The notes under the pieces: generated by a model | The model's input: the letters and a program-made list of their open reading frames with translations, nothing else | The model's database searches: none | What the model was told of the DNA's origin: nothing | Made by a program: the position numbers and the translations under genes | Source: CBDDCA01 sp965218205 | GTDB lineage: Bacteria; Spirochaetota; Spirochaetia; WTKD01; G963693115 | Length of the DNA stretch: 64,000 nucleotides | Reading direction: 5' to 3' | NCBI GenBank assembly: GCA_965218205.1 | Contig: OZ244590.1 | Location: 930,001 to 994,000 of the forward strand | In this document: positions 42,310-50,923 of the stretch, one piece after another | Layout: every line of letters begins with the position of its first letter | Position numbering within the stretch: position 1 is the first letter of the stretch

Positions 42310-43314
42310 ATGGGTACTAAGCAAACATTATTTAAAGCACATAAAACAAAAGATGATGAATATTATACTCTCTATGAAGATATTTCATCAGAAGTAACTC
42401 AATATAAAAATCAACTGAAAGGAAAAAGAATAATTTGCCCTTGTGATTGGGATCAAAGCCACGATGAAATTCTTGTATATAAAAGTGAATATGAAGTAAC
42501 AGGAACTGACTTATTTAGTGAAAAAGGAAGTATCAAAGAAATTGATATAAAAAAAACAAAAGAATGTATTACTCTTGATTTAGATTTAGTAAAGTGTAAT
42601 TTTGTAAAGTTTTTAATAGCTCACGCAGAAGATTATGAAATACAATCTATATCTGTCAGTGGGTATGATCCTAAAGAACCAAAAGGAGTACGATTCCAAG
42701 ATATAGATTATTCTAAGTATGATTTAGTAATAACTAATCCTCCTTTCAGTCAATTTAGAGAATTTATAGATACAATGTTTAAGAATAATCTAAAATTTCT
42801 TGTTATTTGCCCTATAACAGCTCTGACATATAAAGAGGTTTTCCAATATATTAAGAATAATCAATTATGGTTAGGATATGCCTCTCAGCTATCTGGGTTT
42901 AGATTAGCTGATGGAACTACTATATATTCAAAAGATAAAGAAGGCTCTGTACCAAGAGCATGTAAATGGTGTACTAATTTAGATGTATCATACAGGCATG
43001 ACAAATTGATACTAACAGAAAAATATAGTCCCGAAAAATATCCTAATTATTATAATTATGATGGTATTGAAGTATCAGAAACAAGAAAAATTCCTTATGA
43101 TTTTAATGGTAGTATGGGAGTTCCTGTAACTTTTTTAAGTAAGTATAATCCTGAACAGTTTGAGATAATAGACAAAGGAGTACAAGCAGAAAAGACAAAA
43201 AGATTTAAGGGTGATAAAGCAACTTTATGGACAGAAAAAGATGGGAAACCAGATAAAGCACCTTTTGAAAGAATACTGATAAGAAACAAAGAGGTGGAAA
43301 AAGATGAAGATTAA
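42310..43314 (+). CDS. EcoRI-type adenine-specific DNA methyltransferase
   Basis: The 334-residue protein matches the EcoRI methylase family: an N-terminal KTKDDEYYTLYEDI, a PCDWDQSHDE segment in place of a standard motif I, and catalytic NPPF at residues 143-146 (DLVITNPPFSQFREF). Members methylate adenine in a short palindromic site to protect from a partner nuclease. The next gene overlaps by 11 bases and codes for a nuclease, so the two form a restriction-modification pair. Base composition is more AT-rich than the nearby SUF operon, consistent with recent gain. The start ATG 42,310 has only a weak ribosome site. Confidence 0.88.
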   Translation: MGTKQTLFKAHKTKDDEYYTLYEDISSEVTQYKNQLKGKRIICPCDWDQSHDEILVYKSEYEVTGTDLFSEKGSIKEIDIKKTKECITLDLDLVKCNFVKFLIAHAEDYEIQSISVSGYDPKEPKGVRFQDIDYSKYDLVITNPPFSQFREFIDTMFKNNLKFLVICPITALTYKEVFQYIKNNQLWLGYASQLSGFRLADGTTIYSKDKEGSVPRACKWCTNLDVSYRHDKLILTEKYSPEKYPNYYNYDGIEVSETRKIPYDFNGSMGVPVTFLSKYNPEQFEIIDKGVQAEKTKRFKGDKATLWTEKDGKPDKAPFERILIRNKEVEKDED

Positions 43315-44391
43315 AGAACTCTACGAACAAGTAAGAGATGGAAAAATTATTAGTGATATAGATCTACAAAGAGAAATAGTATATAACATAGAAAAACAAG
43401 AATTAGTAATTGATAGCATAGTGAAAGGAATACCATTACCTGCATTTTATTTTTGGGAAAACAATGAGAAAATATTAGAAGTATTAGATGGAAAACAAAG
43501 AATAGAAGCAATAAAAAAATTTTTTCAAAATGATATACAATATCAAGGAAAATTATGGAGACAAGTAGAACAAGAAACTCAGAAAAAGATACATGAAACA
43601 GAATTGGCTATAATTATATGTACAGGAAATGAAAAACTTAAAAGAGAAATCTTTAAGAGAATTAACACTTTAGGCGTACCTTTATCAAAATATGAAGTCT
43701 TAAATGGATTATATCATGGTGAATATTTAAGAGGACTTTCATCTTTTGTAAGTAATGAAAAATCTGTTAGAAAAATATTAAAAATAAATAAAAGAGGTAA
43801 AAATCAAATTACTATTCTCAAATTGTTAATGCGATTAGATGATAAGAAGCAACAAGATATTGAAGATTATGTAAAAGAAAATCAAAATAATTCTTTTGCA
43901 GAAGATCAGAAAAAAATAACAAAATATATAAAATTTATAGCAGACATATTTGAAAATGGAAAATTATTAGATATATATATTTTGATTTAGCTAAAAACTA
44001 TATTAAAGATAAAGCTATATGGGAAGATAAAAAATCTGAAATCAACAAAAAGATAAAAGAATACCTAAAAAGTGATACCGCAAAATTAACAGACAAAAGA
44101 AAAGAAATTGAAGATATTATCAATGCTATAGTAAACAACATAAGTGTAGATACTAAACGATTATTTTCACAAAATGATAAAGAAACGCTTTTAGCAGAAA
44201 AAACATCATCAAAAGATAAAAAATATTCTTGTGAAATGTGTAAAAAAGAATTTTATGCAGAAGAGTTACAAGTAGATCATATAGAAGCATGGAGTATAGG
44301 AGGAAGAACAGAGCTATCAAATGCACAACTGTTATGTCAACCTTGCAATAGTAAAAAAAATAATAAAACTCTTGTGATAAATAAAAATTAG
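43304..44391 (+). pseudogene. DUF262-HNH restriction nuclease, frameshifted at an (AT)5 tract
   Basis: The first frame (43,304-43,990) codes a DUF262/ParB-like domain with DLQREIVYNIEKQELVIDSI, IPLPAFYFWE and the nucleotide-binding DGKQR at residues 62-66. The frame then ends at TAG 43,990. From about 43,970 a second frame continues without a break (FDLAKNYIKDKAIWED) to TAG 44,391 and holds a complete HNH domain: CEMCKKEF, QVDHIEAWSIGG, LLCQPCNSKK. The frames meet at GATATATATATTTTG. Losing one AT unit would join them into a protein of about 361 residues. DUF262 plus an HNH-type domain is the layout of GmrSD-like and other modification-related nucleases. It may be a true pseudogene, a switched-off phase variant or a sequencing error. 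Confidence 0.82.
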
Positions 44392-44405
44392 AGCATTACT
44401 ACAAA

Positions 44406-44425
44406 TTTAAGTAATAAGTGCGACA
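44406..44425 (+). repeat. Dispersed 20-base repeat, copy b
   Basis: TTTAAGTAATAAGTGCGACA, 15 bases after the end of the HNH reading frame. Together with copy a in the same orientation it brackets the methyltransferase-nuclease cassette. Confidence 0.65.
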
Positions 44426-44533
44426 TAAAAGGCTTGATAAAAACAAAAATTTTTAACTTTGTTGGGGCAACAATGTATATAATTCCCCTTTTTCACTAGA
44501 CAAATATGAGTATATTATATACAATCAAATATA

Positions 44534-44923
44534 ATGAGTGAAAACAATATACATGCCAATGCCAGTACAGAAGAATCCCAAGAAAACGCTGCTCCCTCAG
44601 ACGCTCTGTCAACAACCGAGTATCGCGAAAAAATGATAGAAGCATTAAAGCAAGTAATTGATCCTGAAATACACATAAATATTGTTGATCTTGGACTAGT
44701 GTATAGAGTAGAAATTTCTGAAGACCTAAAGCAAGTTGAAGTTGAGTTTACTCTCACTACTCCCGGTTGTCCACTTGCCGATGAAATTGAACAAAGCATA
44801 AACGATGCTTGTCATACAGTAATGCCTCACGCAGAGGTAACATCGACATTAGTATGGACTCCAATGTGGAACGCTGACTTTATGAGCGAAGACGCTCGAT
44901 TAGAACTGGGCTTTCCCATTTAA
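44534..44923 (+). CDS. sufT: DUF59/MIP18-family Fe-S assembly protein (SufT-like)
   Basis: A 129-residue protein with the DUF59 core: EALKQVIDPEIHINIVDLGL, a VEVEFTLTTPGCPLADEI segment with its conserved Cys in TTPGCP, and VWTPMW near the end. SufT-like proteins help iron-sulfur cluster maturation under high demand and often lie in SUF operons, as here, 92 bases before sufC. PaaD-type proteins have the same fold; the neighbourhood decides for the SUF role. ATG 44,534 is chosen because it is the only good start; there is no strong ribosome site. Confidence 0.85.
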   Translation: MSENNIHANASTEESQENAAPSDALSTTEYREKMIEALKQVIDPEIHINIVDLGLVYRVEISEDLKQVEVEFTLTTPGCPLADEIEQSINDACHTVMPHAEVTSTLVWTPMWNADFMSEDARLELGFPI

Positions 44924-45015
44924 GCATACGGATAAGTACACATTCAAGCGTAGGTACTTGTCGTAAAATTATAACAGTAAAAGCTATACAATGAAGCTGA
45001 TAAAAAGGAGTGTTT

Positions 45016-45762
45016 ATGAAAGTTGATGTAAAAAATTTATCTGTATCAATTGAAGGAAAGAAAATTCTCAATGATGTAAGTATGAGTTTTGAAGAAGGAC
45101 AACTTACTATTGTTATGGGTCCTAACGGGTCAGGAAAATCTACCGTATCAAATGTTATTATGGGGCATCCCAGTTATGATGTAGACAGTGGCGAAGTTAT
45201 TGTCGAAGGAGAAAATATCCTTGAGCTAGAACCACACGAAAGGGCACGTAAAGGCATCTTTATGTCTTTTCAATATCCAGTAGAAATTCCCGGACTCACA
45301 GTAGGACGGTTTCTTCGTAGATCGTATGAAGTATTGCATGGTGAAGTACCGAAAAATTTTGTAGCGTTGTTACGAAAAGAAGTCGAAGAACTAGGACTAA
45401 GCCAAGACTTTATCAATAGATATCTCAATGAGGGATTTTCGGGAGGAGAGAAAAAACGTATGGAAGTATTACAGCTTAAAATACTAAAACCGCGTTTTGC
45501 TATTTTGGATGAAATTGACTCAGGGCTTGACATAGATGCCATACGCATCATTGCAGGAGCAATCAATGACATACGAAGGGAGAACCCTGCATTTTCTCTT
45601 ATGCTTGTAACCCATTACAGACGTATTGTAGATGAACTTGAAAATTCCAATAAAGTATATGTACTCAGTAAAGGAAAAATCGTAAGCGTTGGGGAATTGA
45701 GCATACTTGATAAACTAGAAGGACAAGGATACCGTTGGTTAGAAGAAGGAGGTGTACAATGA
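45016..45762 (+). CDS. sufC: SUF Fe-S assembly ATPase SufC
   Basis: An ABC-type soluble ATPase that drives the SufBCD scaffold for iron-sulfur cluster formation in the cytoplasm. Walker A GPNGSGKS, signature FSGGEKKRMEVLQ and Walker B FAILDEIDSGLDIDA are all intact, and the SufC-specific FMSFQYPVEIPGL is present. The start is ATG 45,016, six bases after AAAGGAG, rather than GTG 45,010. The stop overlaps sufB by four bases (ATGA). Confidence 0.97.
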   Translation: MKVDVKNLSVSIEGKKILNDVSMSFEEGQLTIVMGPNGSGKSTVSNVIMGHPSYDVDSGEVIVEGENILELEPHERARKGIFMSFQYPVEIPGLTVGRFLRRSYEVLHGEVPKNFVALLRKEVEELGLSQDFINRYLNEGFSGGEKKRMEVLQLKILKPRFAILDEIDSGLDIDAIRIIAGAINDIRRENPAFSLMLVTHYRRIVDELENSNKVYVLSKGKIVSVGELSILDKLEGQGYRWLEEGGVQ

Positions 45763-47183
45763 GTGCAGAAAATCAAGCACAGATACAAGAAAATACCGAG
45801 CATCTTGTAAACGATTATAAATACGGCTTTCACTATGAAGATCATTCTGTATTTAAGACAGCAAAGGGACTCAGTCCCGAAGTAGTGCGTGCAATATCTG
45901 AACACAAAAAAGAACCGCAATGGATGCTAGAATTTCGTCTGCGTTCATTGGAAGAATTTAATAAAAAAGAAATGATAGACTGGGGAGCTGATTTATCACA
46001 ATTAAACTTTGATGATATTTATTACTATGCAAAACCAACACAAGAAAAGTCAAAAACTTGGGAAGATCTGCCTGCCGAAATTAAAGAGACCTACGATAGA
46101 ATCGGAGTGCCAGAAGCAGAGAAAAAATTTCTCGCAGGCGTAGGCGCTCAGTACGACTCTGAAATTGTCTATAAAAGTCTCTCAAAGGACCTTGAGGAAA
46201 AAGGAGTCATTTTTTGTGACCCTGAGACAGCAGTACAGGAGCATACAGAGTTATTGCAAAAGTATTTTGGTACTATCATTCCATACAATGACAACAAGTT
46301 TGCAGCACTTAATTCTGCCGTATGGAGTGGAGGGAGCTTTGTGTACATACCCCCAGGAGTGAAAGTGGATATTCCCCTGCAAGCATACTTTAGAATCAAC
46401 ACCGAAAACTTTGGGCAGTTTGAAAGAACTCTTATTATTGCAGATAAAGATAGCTTTGTACATTATGTAGAAGGATGTACCGCTCCTGTATATACCACCG
46501 ATTCTCTGCACAGTGCGGTAGTAGAAATTATTGCACTGCCAGGTGCACGCGTACGATATAGTACCATACAAAACTGGTCAGGTGATGTGTATAATCTTGT
46601 TACAAAAAGAGGCGTAGCGTATGAAAATGCTACAGTAGAATGGGTAGACGGTAACATAGGCAGTCAGCGAACCATGAAGTATCCCTCAGTATACTTAAAG
46701 GGAGAAGGTGCACATGGAGAAGTGCTTTCTATTGCTTTTGCAGGAAAAGGGCAAGAGCAAGACACTGGAGGCAAAATAGTGCATGCAGCCAATAATACAT
46801 CAAGTCGCATTACATCAAAATCTATAAGCAAGGATGGGGGCATAGCTACCTATCGAGGACACATCAAAGTTGATCCAGAAGTAAAAAATGCAAAAATAAA
46901 TGTCGTCTGCGATGCCCTGTTGATTGATGGTGACTCTGCCACAAATACATATCCATATATGGATATATTAAGCCCCCATGTATCAGTAGAACACGAAGCA
47001 CGAGTAAGTAAAATTAGTGCAGATCAGCTTTTTTATCTTATGAGTCGTGGCTTTGATGAAGATGAAGCAGCAGCAATGATAGTAAACGGCTTTCTTGATC
47101 CGCTTGTAAAAGAACTTCCTATGGAATATGCAGTGGAGCTAAATAGACTTATAGAACTTGAAATGGAAGGATCGGTAGGATAA
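45759..47183 (+). CDS. sufB: SUF Fe-S scaffold protein SufB
   Basis: SufB forms with SufC and SufD the scaffold on which new iron-sulfur clusters are built. The 474-residue protein has the usual N-terminal YKYGFHYEDHSVF-type segment, the WMLEFRLRSLEEF stretch, and the long beta-helix core with VEGCTAPVYTTDSLHSAVVE and the C-terminal SRGFDEDEAAAMIVNGFLDP. The conserved Cys in EGCTAP and the Cys in VVCDALLIDG are present. ATG 45,759 overlaps the sufC stop and follows GAAGGAGG. Confidence 0.97.
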   Translation: MSAENQAQIQENTEHLVNDYKYGFHYEDHSVFKTAKGLSPEVVRAISEHKKEPQWMLEFRLRSLEEFNKKEMIDWGADLSQLNFDDIYYYAKPTQEKSKTWEDLPAEIKETYDRIGVPEAEKKFLAGVGAQYDSEIVYKSLSKDLEEKGVIFCDPETAVQEHTELLQKYFGTIIPYNDNKFAALNSAVWSGGSFVYIPPGVKVDIPLQAYFRINTENFGQFERTLIIADKDSFVHYVEGCTAPVYTTDSLHSAVVEIIALPGARVRYSTIQNWSGDVYNLVTKRGVAYENATVEWVDGNIGSQRTMKYPSVYLKGEGAHGEVLSIAFAGKGQEQDTGGKIVHAANNTSSRITSKSISKDGGIATYRGHIKVDPEVKNAKINVVCDALLIDGDSATNTYPYMDILSPHVSVEHEARVSKISADQLFYLMSRGFDEDEAAAMIVNGFLDPLVKELPMEYAVELNRLIELEMEGSVG

Positions 47184-48367
47184 TGACAGTAGAAGAACAT
47201 ATAACAAACAGTACCTCACTAAAAGATAAGGCACAGCAACGCTATACTACAAGTGCTTGGCCAACCTTACGAGATGAAGAGTGGAGGCGAAGTGACCCCT
47301 CTGCTATGCCTGTTGCATTGTTGGAACAATACAAAGATAATACAGACCTCACTGCAAGTATTCAAGAGAACATCATGGCTACGATTGCTTCTCATCCCGA
47401 AAAAGATATGTTTCAAGTGCAAAGTATAGCTGATCTACACAGTAGCGAAGAAGCCTTGAACGTGATGGGCATTGCTTTGGAGCATACACAGGATAAATTT
47501 GATCTATGGCGAATGAAGCACTTACAAGCAGGTATACTCATACATGTTCCTGACGGAGTAACGCTAAAACATCCTCTGGACTTTGTTCTGTCAGGAGACA
47601 CTACAGAAACAATATATGCTCCCTTGTTTATTGTTGTGGTAGGCAAGCACAGTAGTATCAGCACTTCTCTTGTCATAGAGGGGGACGGAGTATTTTTGCC
47701 TGCATATATTAGCTCTGTTAATGCTTATGCAGAATATCATTGCTGTGAATTTCAACGTAGCAGTTTAGATTCCATTACTATGGCATCTCATTTTACTGTA
47801 GCCCAAGACAATAGCAATGTTCAAAAAACAAGTGTTCAGTTTGGAGGCATGATAGCAAACAGTAAAAGCTATGTTCGTATTGAAGGCAGTCGTGCAAATA
47901 TCAATATGAATGGATGTTATTTTGCAAACCAAGATCAGCTTATTGATATACGAACCTATCAAAGTCATATTGCACAAAACTCCTATAGTTGTGTCATATA
48001 TAATGGGGTTGCGGTGGATGAGTCGCATACTGTATATAGAGGGCTTATTGATGTTGATCATCATGCAGAAGAAACAGATGCCTATTTGACAAACAAAAAT
48101 TTATTACTGAGTGAAGATGCACGGATGGACTCTATTCCCTGTCTTAATATCAATACAAATGAAGTTCGGTGTAGTCATGGATCTACTACTGGATCGCTTA
48201 ATGAAGATCATATATTTTATTTACAAAGCAGGGGTATGTCACAGCAAGAAGCACAAGATTTACTTGTGGAATCTTTTATGGAATCTGTGTTAGACACTAC
48301 ATTTTCTCCTCTTAATGAAAGTATTCTGCAATCTTTAAGTGATAAGATGAATAATACCGATAACTAA
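47183..48367 (+). CDS. sufD: SUF Fe-S scaffold protein SufD
   Basis: A 394-residue SufB paralogue that binds SufC. The N-terminal part has the WPTLRDEEWRRSDPS element, and the C-terminal beta-helix has RCSHGSTTGSLNEDHIFYLQ with the conserved His, then SRGMSQQEAQDLLVESF. It is coupled to sufB by a one-base overlap. It is more divergent than SufB, as is usual. No sufS or sufU/E gene is found near, so the Cys desulfurase must lie elsewhere. Confidence 0.93.
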   Translation: MTVEEHITNSTSLKDKAQQRYTTSAWPTLRDEEWRRSDPSAMPVALLEQYKDNTDLTASIQENIMATIASHPEKDMFQVQSIADLHSSEEALNVMGIALEHTQDKFDLWRMKHLQAGILIHVPDGVTLKHPLDFVLSGDTTETIYAPLFIVVVGKHSSISTSLVIEGDGVFLPAYISSVNAYAEYHCCEFQRSSLDSITMASHFTVAQDNSNVQKTSVQFGGMIANSKSYVRIEGSRANINMNGCYFANQDQLIDIRTYQSHIAQNSYSCVIYNGVAVDESHTVYRGLIDVDHHAEETDAYLTNKNLLLSEDARMDSIPCLNINTNEVRCSHGSTTGSLNEDHIFYLQSRGMSQQEAQDLLVESFMESVLDTTFSPLNESILQSLSDKMNNTDN

Positions 48368-48368
48368 T

Positions 48369-48668
48369 ATGGGATGGGTAAAAGCATGTAACGAAGGTGA
48401 TTTTAAGTATAGCTATTGTTTTAGACATAGGAGAAAAGAAATCGCCTTATTTAAGTTAGATGACGGTATCTATGCCACTGATAACTCCTGTACTCATGAA
48501 TATTCTCCATTATGTGAGGGAGTTATTATGGATGGGAGAGTATACTGTCCTAGTCATGGTTCGCGCTTTGATATTAAAACAGGGCAGGTAATTGATTTGC
48601 CCGCAACTGTAAACCTTAAAACATACAAGGTAAAAGTAGAAGATGGAGAGATTTTTGTTAAATTGTAG
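48369..48668 (+). CDS. Rieske-type [2Fe-2S] ferredoxin
   Basis: A 99-residue protein that is a single Rieske domain. The two cluster-binding boxes are CTHEYSPLCEG (Cys-x-His) and CPSHGSRFD (Cys-x-x-His). This is the form of the small ferredoxin subunit of ring-hydroxylating dioxygenases and NirD, but here it starts one base after the sufD stop, so it is more likely to serve in electron supply for the SUF system or to be a client of it. The same pairing with SUF genes is seen in other bacteria. Confidence 0.9.
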   Translation: MGWVKACNEGDFKYSYCFRHRRKEIALFKLDDGIYATDNSCTHEYSPLCEGVIMDGRVYCPSHGSRFDIKTGQVIDLPATVNLKTYKVKVEDGEIFVKL

Positions 48669-48771
48669 CACTATTGTTTGACAATAATTGCTAATATATA
48701 GAGAAAATAGCATATTTTGTATAGTAAGTAAGAAAAATAAAGGTATTAGGATAAAAAAAGTAAAAAAAAAC

Positions 48772-48800
48772 TTGACTTTTTTTGGTTTTATAGCTATATT
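48772..48800 (+). promoter_or_regulatory. Sigma-70-type promoter for the 39-residue peptide gene
   Basis: TTGACT (48,772-48,777) and TATATT (48,795-48,800) are 17 bases apart, a near-consensus promoter. It lies 55 bases before the peptide start codon and in the only gap between the Rieske gene and that peptide gene. Confidence 0.75.
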
Positions 48801-48855
48801 AATAGGTGAAAGGAACTAGCTATTAGTAGGCTAAAAATAAATAAAGGAGGAAAGT

Positions 48856-48975
48856 ATGAATTTATTTACAGGACTAAAGAGTTTATTCATTCGTAAAGAA
48901 ATGTCAGATTCACGCGATTGTATGAACTGCAACAGAAATGAACATGCTTGCATGTGTTATTTAGATGATTACTAA
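48856..48975 (+). CDS. 39-residue Cys-rich peptide of unknown function
   Basis: ATG 48,856 follows a perfect AAAGGAGG at a 6-base spacing. The frame codes for 39 residues and stops with TAA at 48,975. The first half is a possible amphipathic helix (FTGLKSLFIRKEM). The second half contains CMNCNRNEHACMC, four Cys in the pattern C-x2-C-x6-C-x-C, plus a His, which could bind a metal ion such as zinc or iron. With its own strong promoter and terminator it looks like a well-expressed monocistronic gene. I know no family for it. Confidence 0.72.
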   Translation: MNLFTGLKSLFIRKEMSDSRDCMNCNRNEHACMCYLDDY

Positions 48976-48978
48976 AGT

Positions 48979-49012
48979 AAGGAAGTCGGGTATATCCTAG
49001 ACTTCCTTTTTT
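48979..49012 (+). terminator. Rho-independent terminator of the Cys-rich peptide gene
   Basis: AAGGAAGTC (48,979-48,987) pairs with GACTTCCTT (49,000-49,008), a 9-bp stem with 12-base loop, followed by a T run. It begins three bases after the stop codon. Confidence 0.88.
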
Positions 49013-49037
49013 ATGTTTCCTTGCTTTTTTTCTCTTT

Positions 49038-49057
49038 GTTGTATTTAATACTTGAAT
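49038..49057 (-). repeat. Dispersed 20-base repeat, copy c
   Basis: Minus-strand reading TTCAAGTATTAAATACAACA in the gap between the peptide gene and the next gene. It is the most degenerate of the five copies. Confidence 0.55.
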
Positions 49058-49213
49058 TTTCAACATAATTCCAAGTAATGATAATTTGACACGATGCAAG
49101 TATATTAGTATACTACTGTAGTAGGGATTGTTCTTAAGGATAGCTGTGCTTTTTTTATTATATAGTGTTCAGCATATTTCTTAAGTAGATTATAAATATA
49201 TAAGGAGTTAAAA

Positions 49214-49495
49214 ATGTCTAATCAGCCTTCTAATAATATTACCCCCCCCTCTAAAGAAGAGATAAAGAAAGAAATTGAAAATAATCTCAAAGTATTTCAA
49301 GAAAAATTACCTGAGATTTTAAAAAAACATAATAACGGATATGTTCTATTAAAAGCTGGAAAAGTAAAAGGGGTATATAGTACTTTAAGTGATGTGAGGC
49401 AAGCATCATCCTTAATAGAAGATGGCTTATATTCTATACAAGAGATTATACAGTCATCAATAAATTTAGGGTATTATTCTCATGCCGTGTTTTAA
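49214..49495 (+). CDS. Small protein, DUF5678-like, partner of the protease gene
   Basis: A 93-residue protein. The central part (PEILKKHNNGYVLLKAGKV followed by KGVYSTLSDVRQASSLIEDG) looks like the small DUF5678-type fold: a helix, a strand pair with a Gly turn, and a helix that reads like an EAxxxAxxxG element. The assignment is by eye and uncertain. It overlaps the following protease gene by 14 bases, so the two are made together. ATG 49,214 has AAGGAG at a suitable distance. Confidence 0.6.
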   Translation: MSNQPSNNITPPSKEEIKKEIENNLKVFQEKLPEILKKHNNGYVLLKAGKVKGVYSTLSDVRQASSLIEDGLYSIQEIIQSSINLGYYSHAVF

Positions 49496-49955
49496 GGGGA
49501 ATGTACACAATAAACAGATTATTATCCATGTGCTTATTAAAGGAGCAGATTCAGTAAGTGATGATGTAGAGCATAACGCTCTGGTATTAGAAGACAAGAA
49601 TAGTTATACTGCATTAGTAGATACAGGGGCACAGTCATCTTGTATAAATGAAAAAGTAGTAGATACATTAGATTTACAACAAATGGGTTCTCGCCCAATA
49701 GAGGGTGTAAATGGTATATCACATAATCCAACATATGTGATAGATTTATTTATTCCAATATTTTCAGTAAATAGAGAAGTAGAAGAAGAACAAATCGTTG
49801 AGACTCGTAGACTATTATCAATAAAAGGATGGAAAGAATATATGGTTTCTCAATTTATCATGAAAAGTAATAATTTCGATGTTATACTGGGGATGGATAT
49901 ACTAAAAGATTTTAGTTTTTATATGCATAATAATGAGTTTACTATTTGTTATTAG
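49482..49955 (+). CDS. Retropepsin-like aspartic protease
   Basis: A 157-residue protein with the clan AA active-site motif ALVDTGAQSSCI and the second hallmark FDVILGMDILKDF. One such domain dimerises to give an active site, as in retroviral proteases. There is no signal peptide or membrane segment, so it should act in the cytoplasm. Nothing retroviral lies nearby; bacterial single-domain members of this type are usually small stand-alone genes, here coupled to a small upstream gene. Substrate unknown. Confidence 0.82.
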   Translation: MPCFKGNVHNKQIIIHVLIKGADSVSDDVEHNALVLEDKNSYTALVDTGAQSSCINEKVVDTLDLQQMGSRPIEGVNGISHNPTYVIDLFIPIFSVNREVEEEQIVETRRLLSIKGWKEYMVSQFIMKSNNFDVILGMDILKDFSFYMHNNEFTICY

Positions 49956-50075
49956 TAGTGTAACACGAGATGAAATATTGTTTTTTTGTTATACTTAATA
50001 GAGAAAGTTTATAATTATTCGTATATACATACGATAATTTTTATTGCTTATAGAAATAATAGCTAAGGAGTTACA

Positions 50076-50906
50076 ATGAAACAAGTACATTCTTATACAG
50101 GGGTATCACTTGATGTTATTGCATTTGGTACATATCTTCTCTCTCCTGGAGAGCAAACATATGAAACAGTTCGTCTTGCACTTGATGCTGGATACAGAAG
50201 CATTGACACAGCGAAGTATTATAATAATGAAAAGGATGTGGGCAAAGCTATACGTGATGCAGGGTTAGAGGGGAGTGTACAGGTGACTACGAAAGTATGG
50301 ATAGACGAACTTCCTGTCCCTAAAGTAAAAACAGCAGCAAAGAGAAGCAGAGATTTTTTGCAGGTAGAGAGTATTGATGTCTTGCTTGTGCATTGGCCTC
50401 GTCCTGACCTTGTAGATACATGGCGTAGTTTTTTAGAGTTACAAGAAGAAGGTGTTGTAAAACATATAGGGGTGAGCAATTTTGAACAAAAGCACCTGCA
50501 ACAAATACAAAAAGAAGGTCTTGCTTTACCAGCAGTAAATCAAATAGAGCTAAGTCCTCTTCTTGTTCGTGCTGATTTGCGTGAGTATTGTAAAAGTCTT
50601 GGGATAATTGTTGAAACATGGGGACCTCTTGTTCAAGGCAAACTTGATGCCCTTTCTCCTATACAGGATATTGCAGATAAGTACAGTAAGAGTCTTGCTC
50701 AAATTTCTTTACGATGGGCAATTCAGCATGGCTTACGAGTATTGCCAAAATCAAGTAAAAAAGAGCGTATACAAGAAAATATAGCTATTTTTGATTTTGA
50801 ATTGAGTACAGAAGAAATGAAAAGGATAGATGGATTGGATAGAGATTATCATTCAGGTCCACGTCCAGATGATATGTATGAGCGTGATATATCTAATATA
50901 TCATAG
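50076..50906 (+). CDS. Aldo/keto reductase
   Basis: A 276-residue NADPH-dependent reductase of the AKR superfamily (TIM barrel). The catalytic residues are visible: Asp and Tyr in SIDTAKYYNNEKDVG, Lys in TTKVWID and His in VLLVHWPRPD. The cofactor-binding end LPKSSKKERIQENIAIF is present. The closest type by pattern is the 2,5-diketo-gluconate/methylglyoxal reductase group. ATG 50,076 follows AAGGAG. The OsmC gene starts 17 bases after its stop codon, so both may form a small detoxification unit. Confidence 0.92.
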   Translation: MKQVHSYTGVSLDVIAFGTYLLSPGEQTYETVRLALDAGYRSIDTAKYYNNEKDVGKAIRDAGLEGSVQVTTKVWIDELPVPKVKTAAKRSRDFLQVESIDVLLVHWPRPDLVDTWRSFLELQEEGVVKHIGVSNFEQKHLQQIQKEGLALPAVNQIELSPLLVRADLREYCKSLGIIVETWGPLVQGKLDALSPIQDIADKYSKSLAQISLRWAIQHGLRVLPKSSKKERIQENIAIFDFELSTEEMKRIDGLDRDYHSGPRPDDMYERDISNIS

Positions 50907-50923
50907 TAATCTTATGTCTTTGT

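Noticed and set aside
49482..49955. Retroelement, because of the retropepsin motif
   Set aside because: No reverse transcriptase, integrase or long terminal repeats are nearby. The gene is a stand-alone bacterial clan AA protease.
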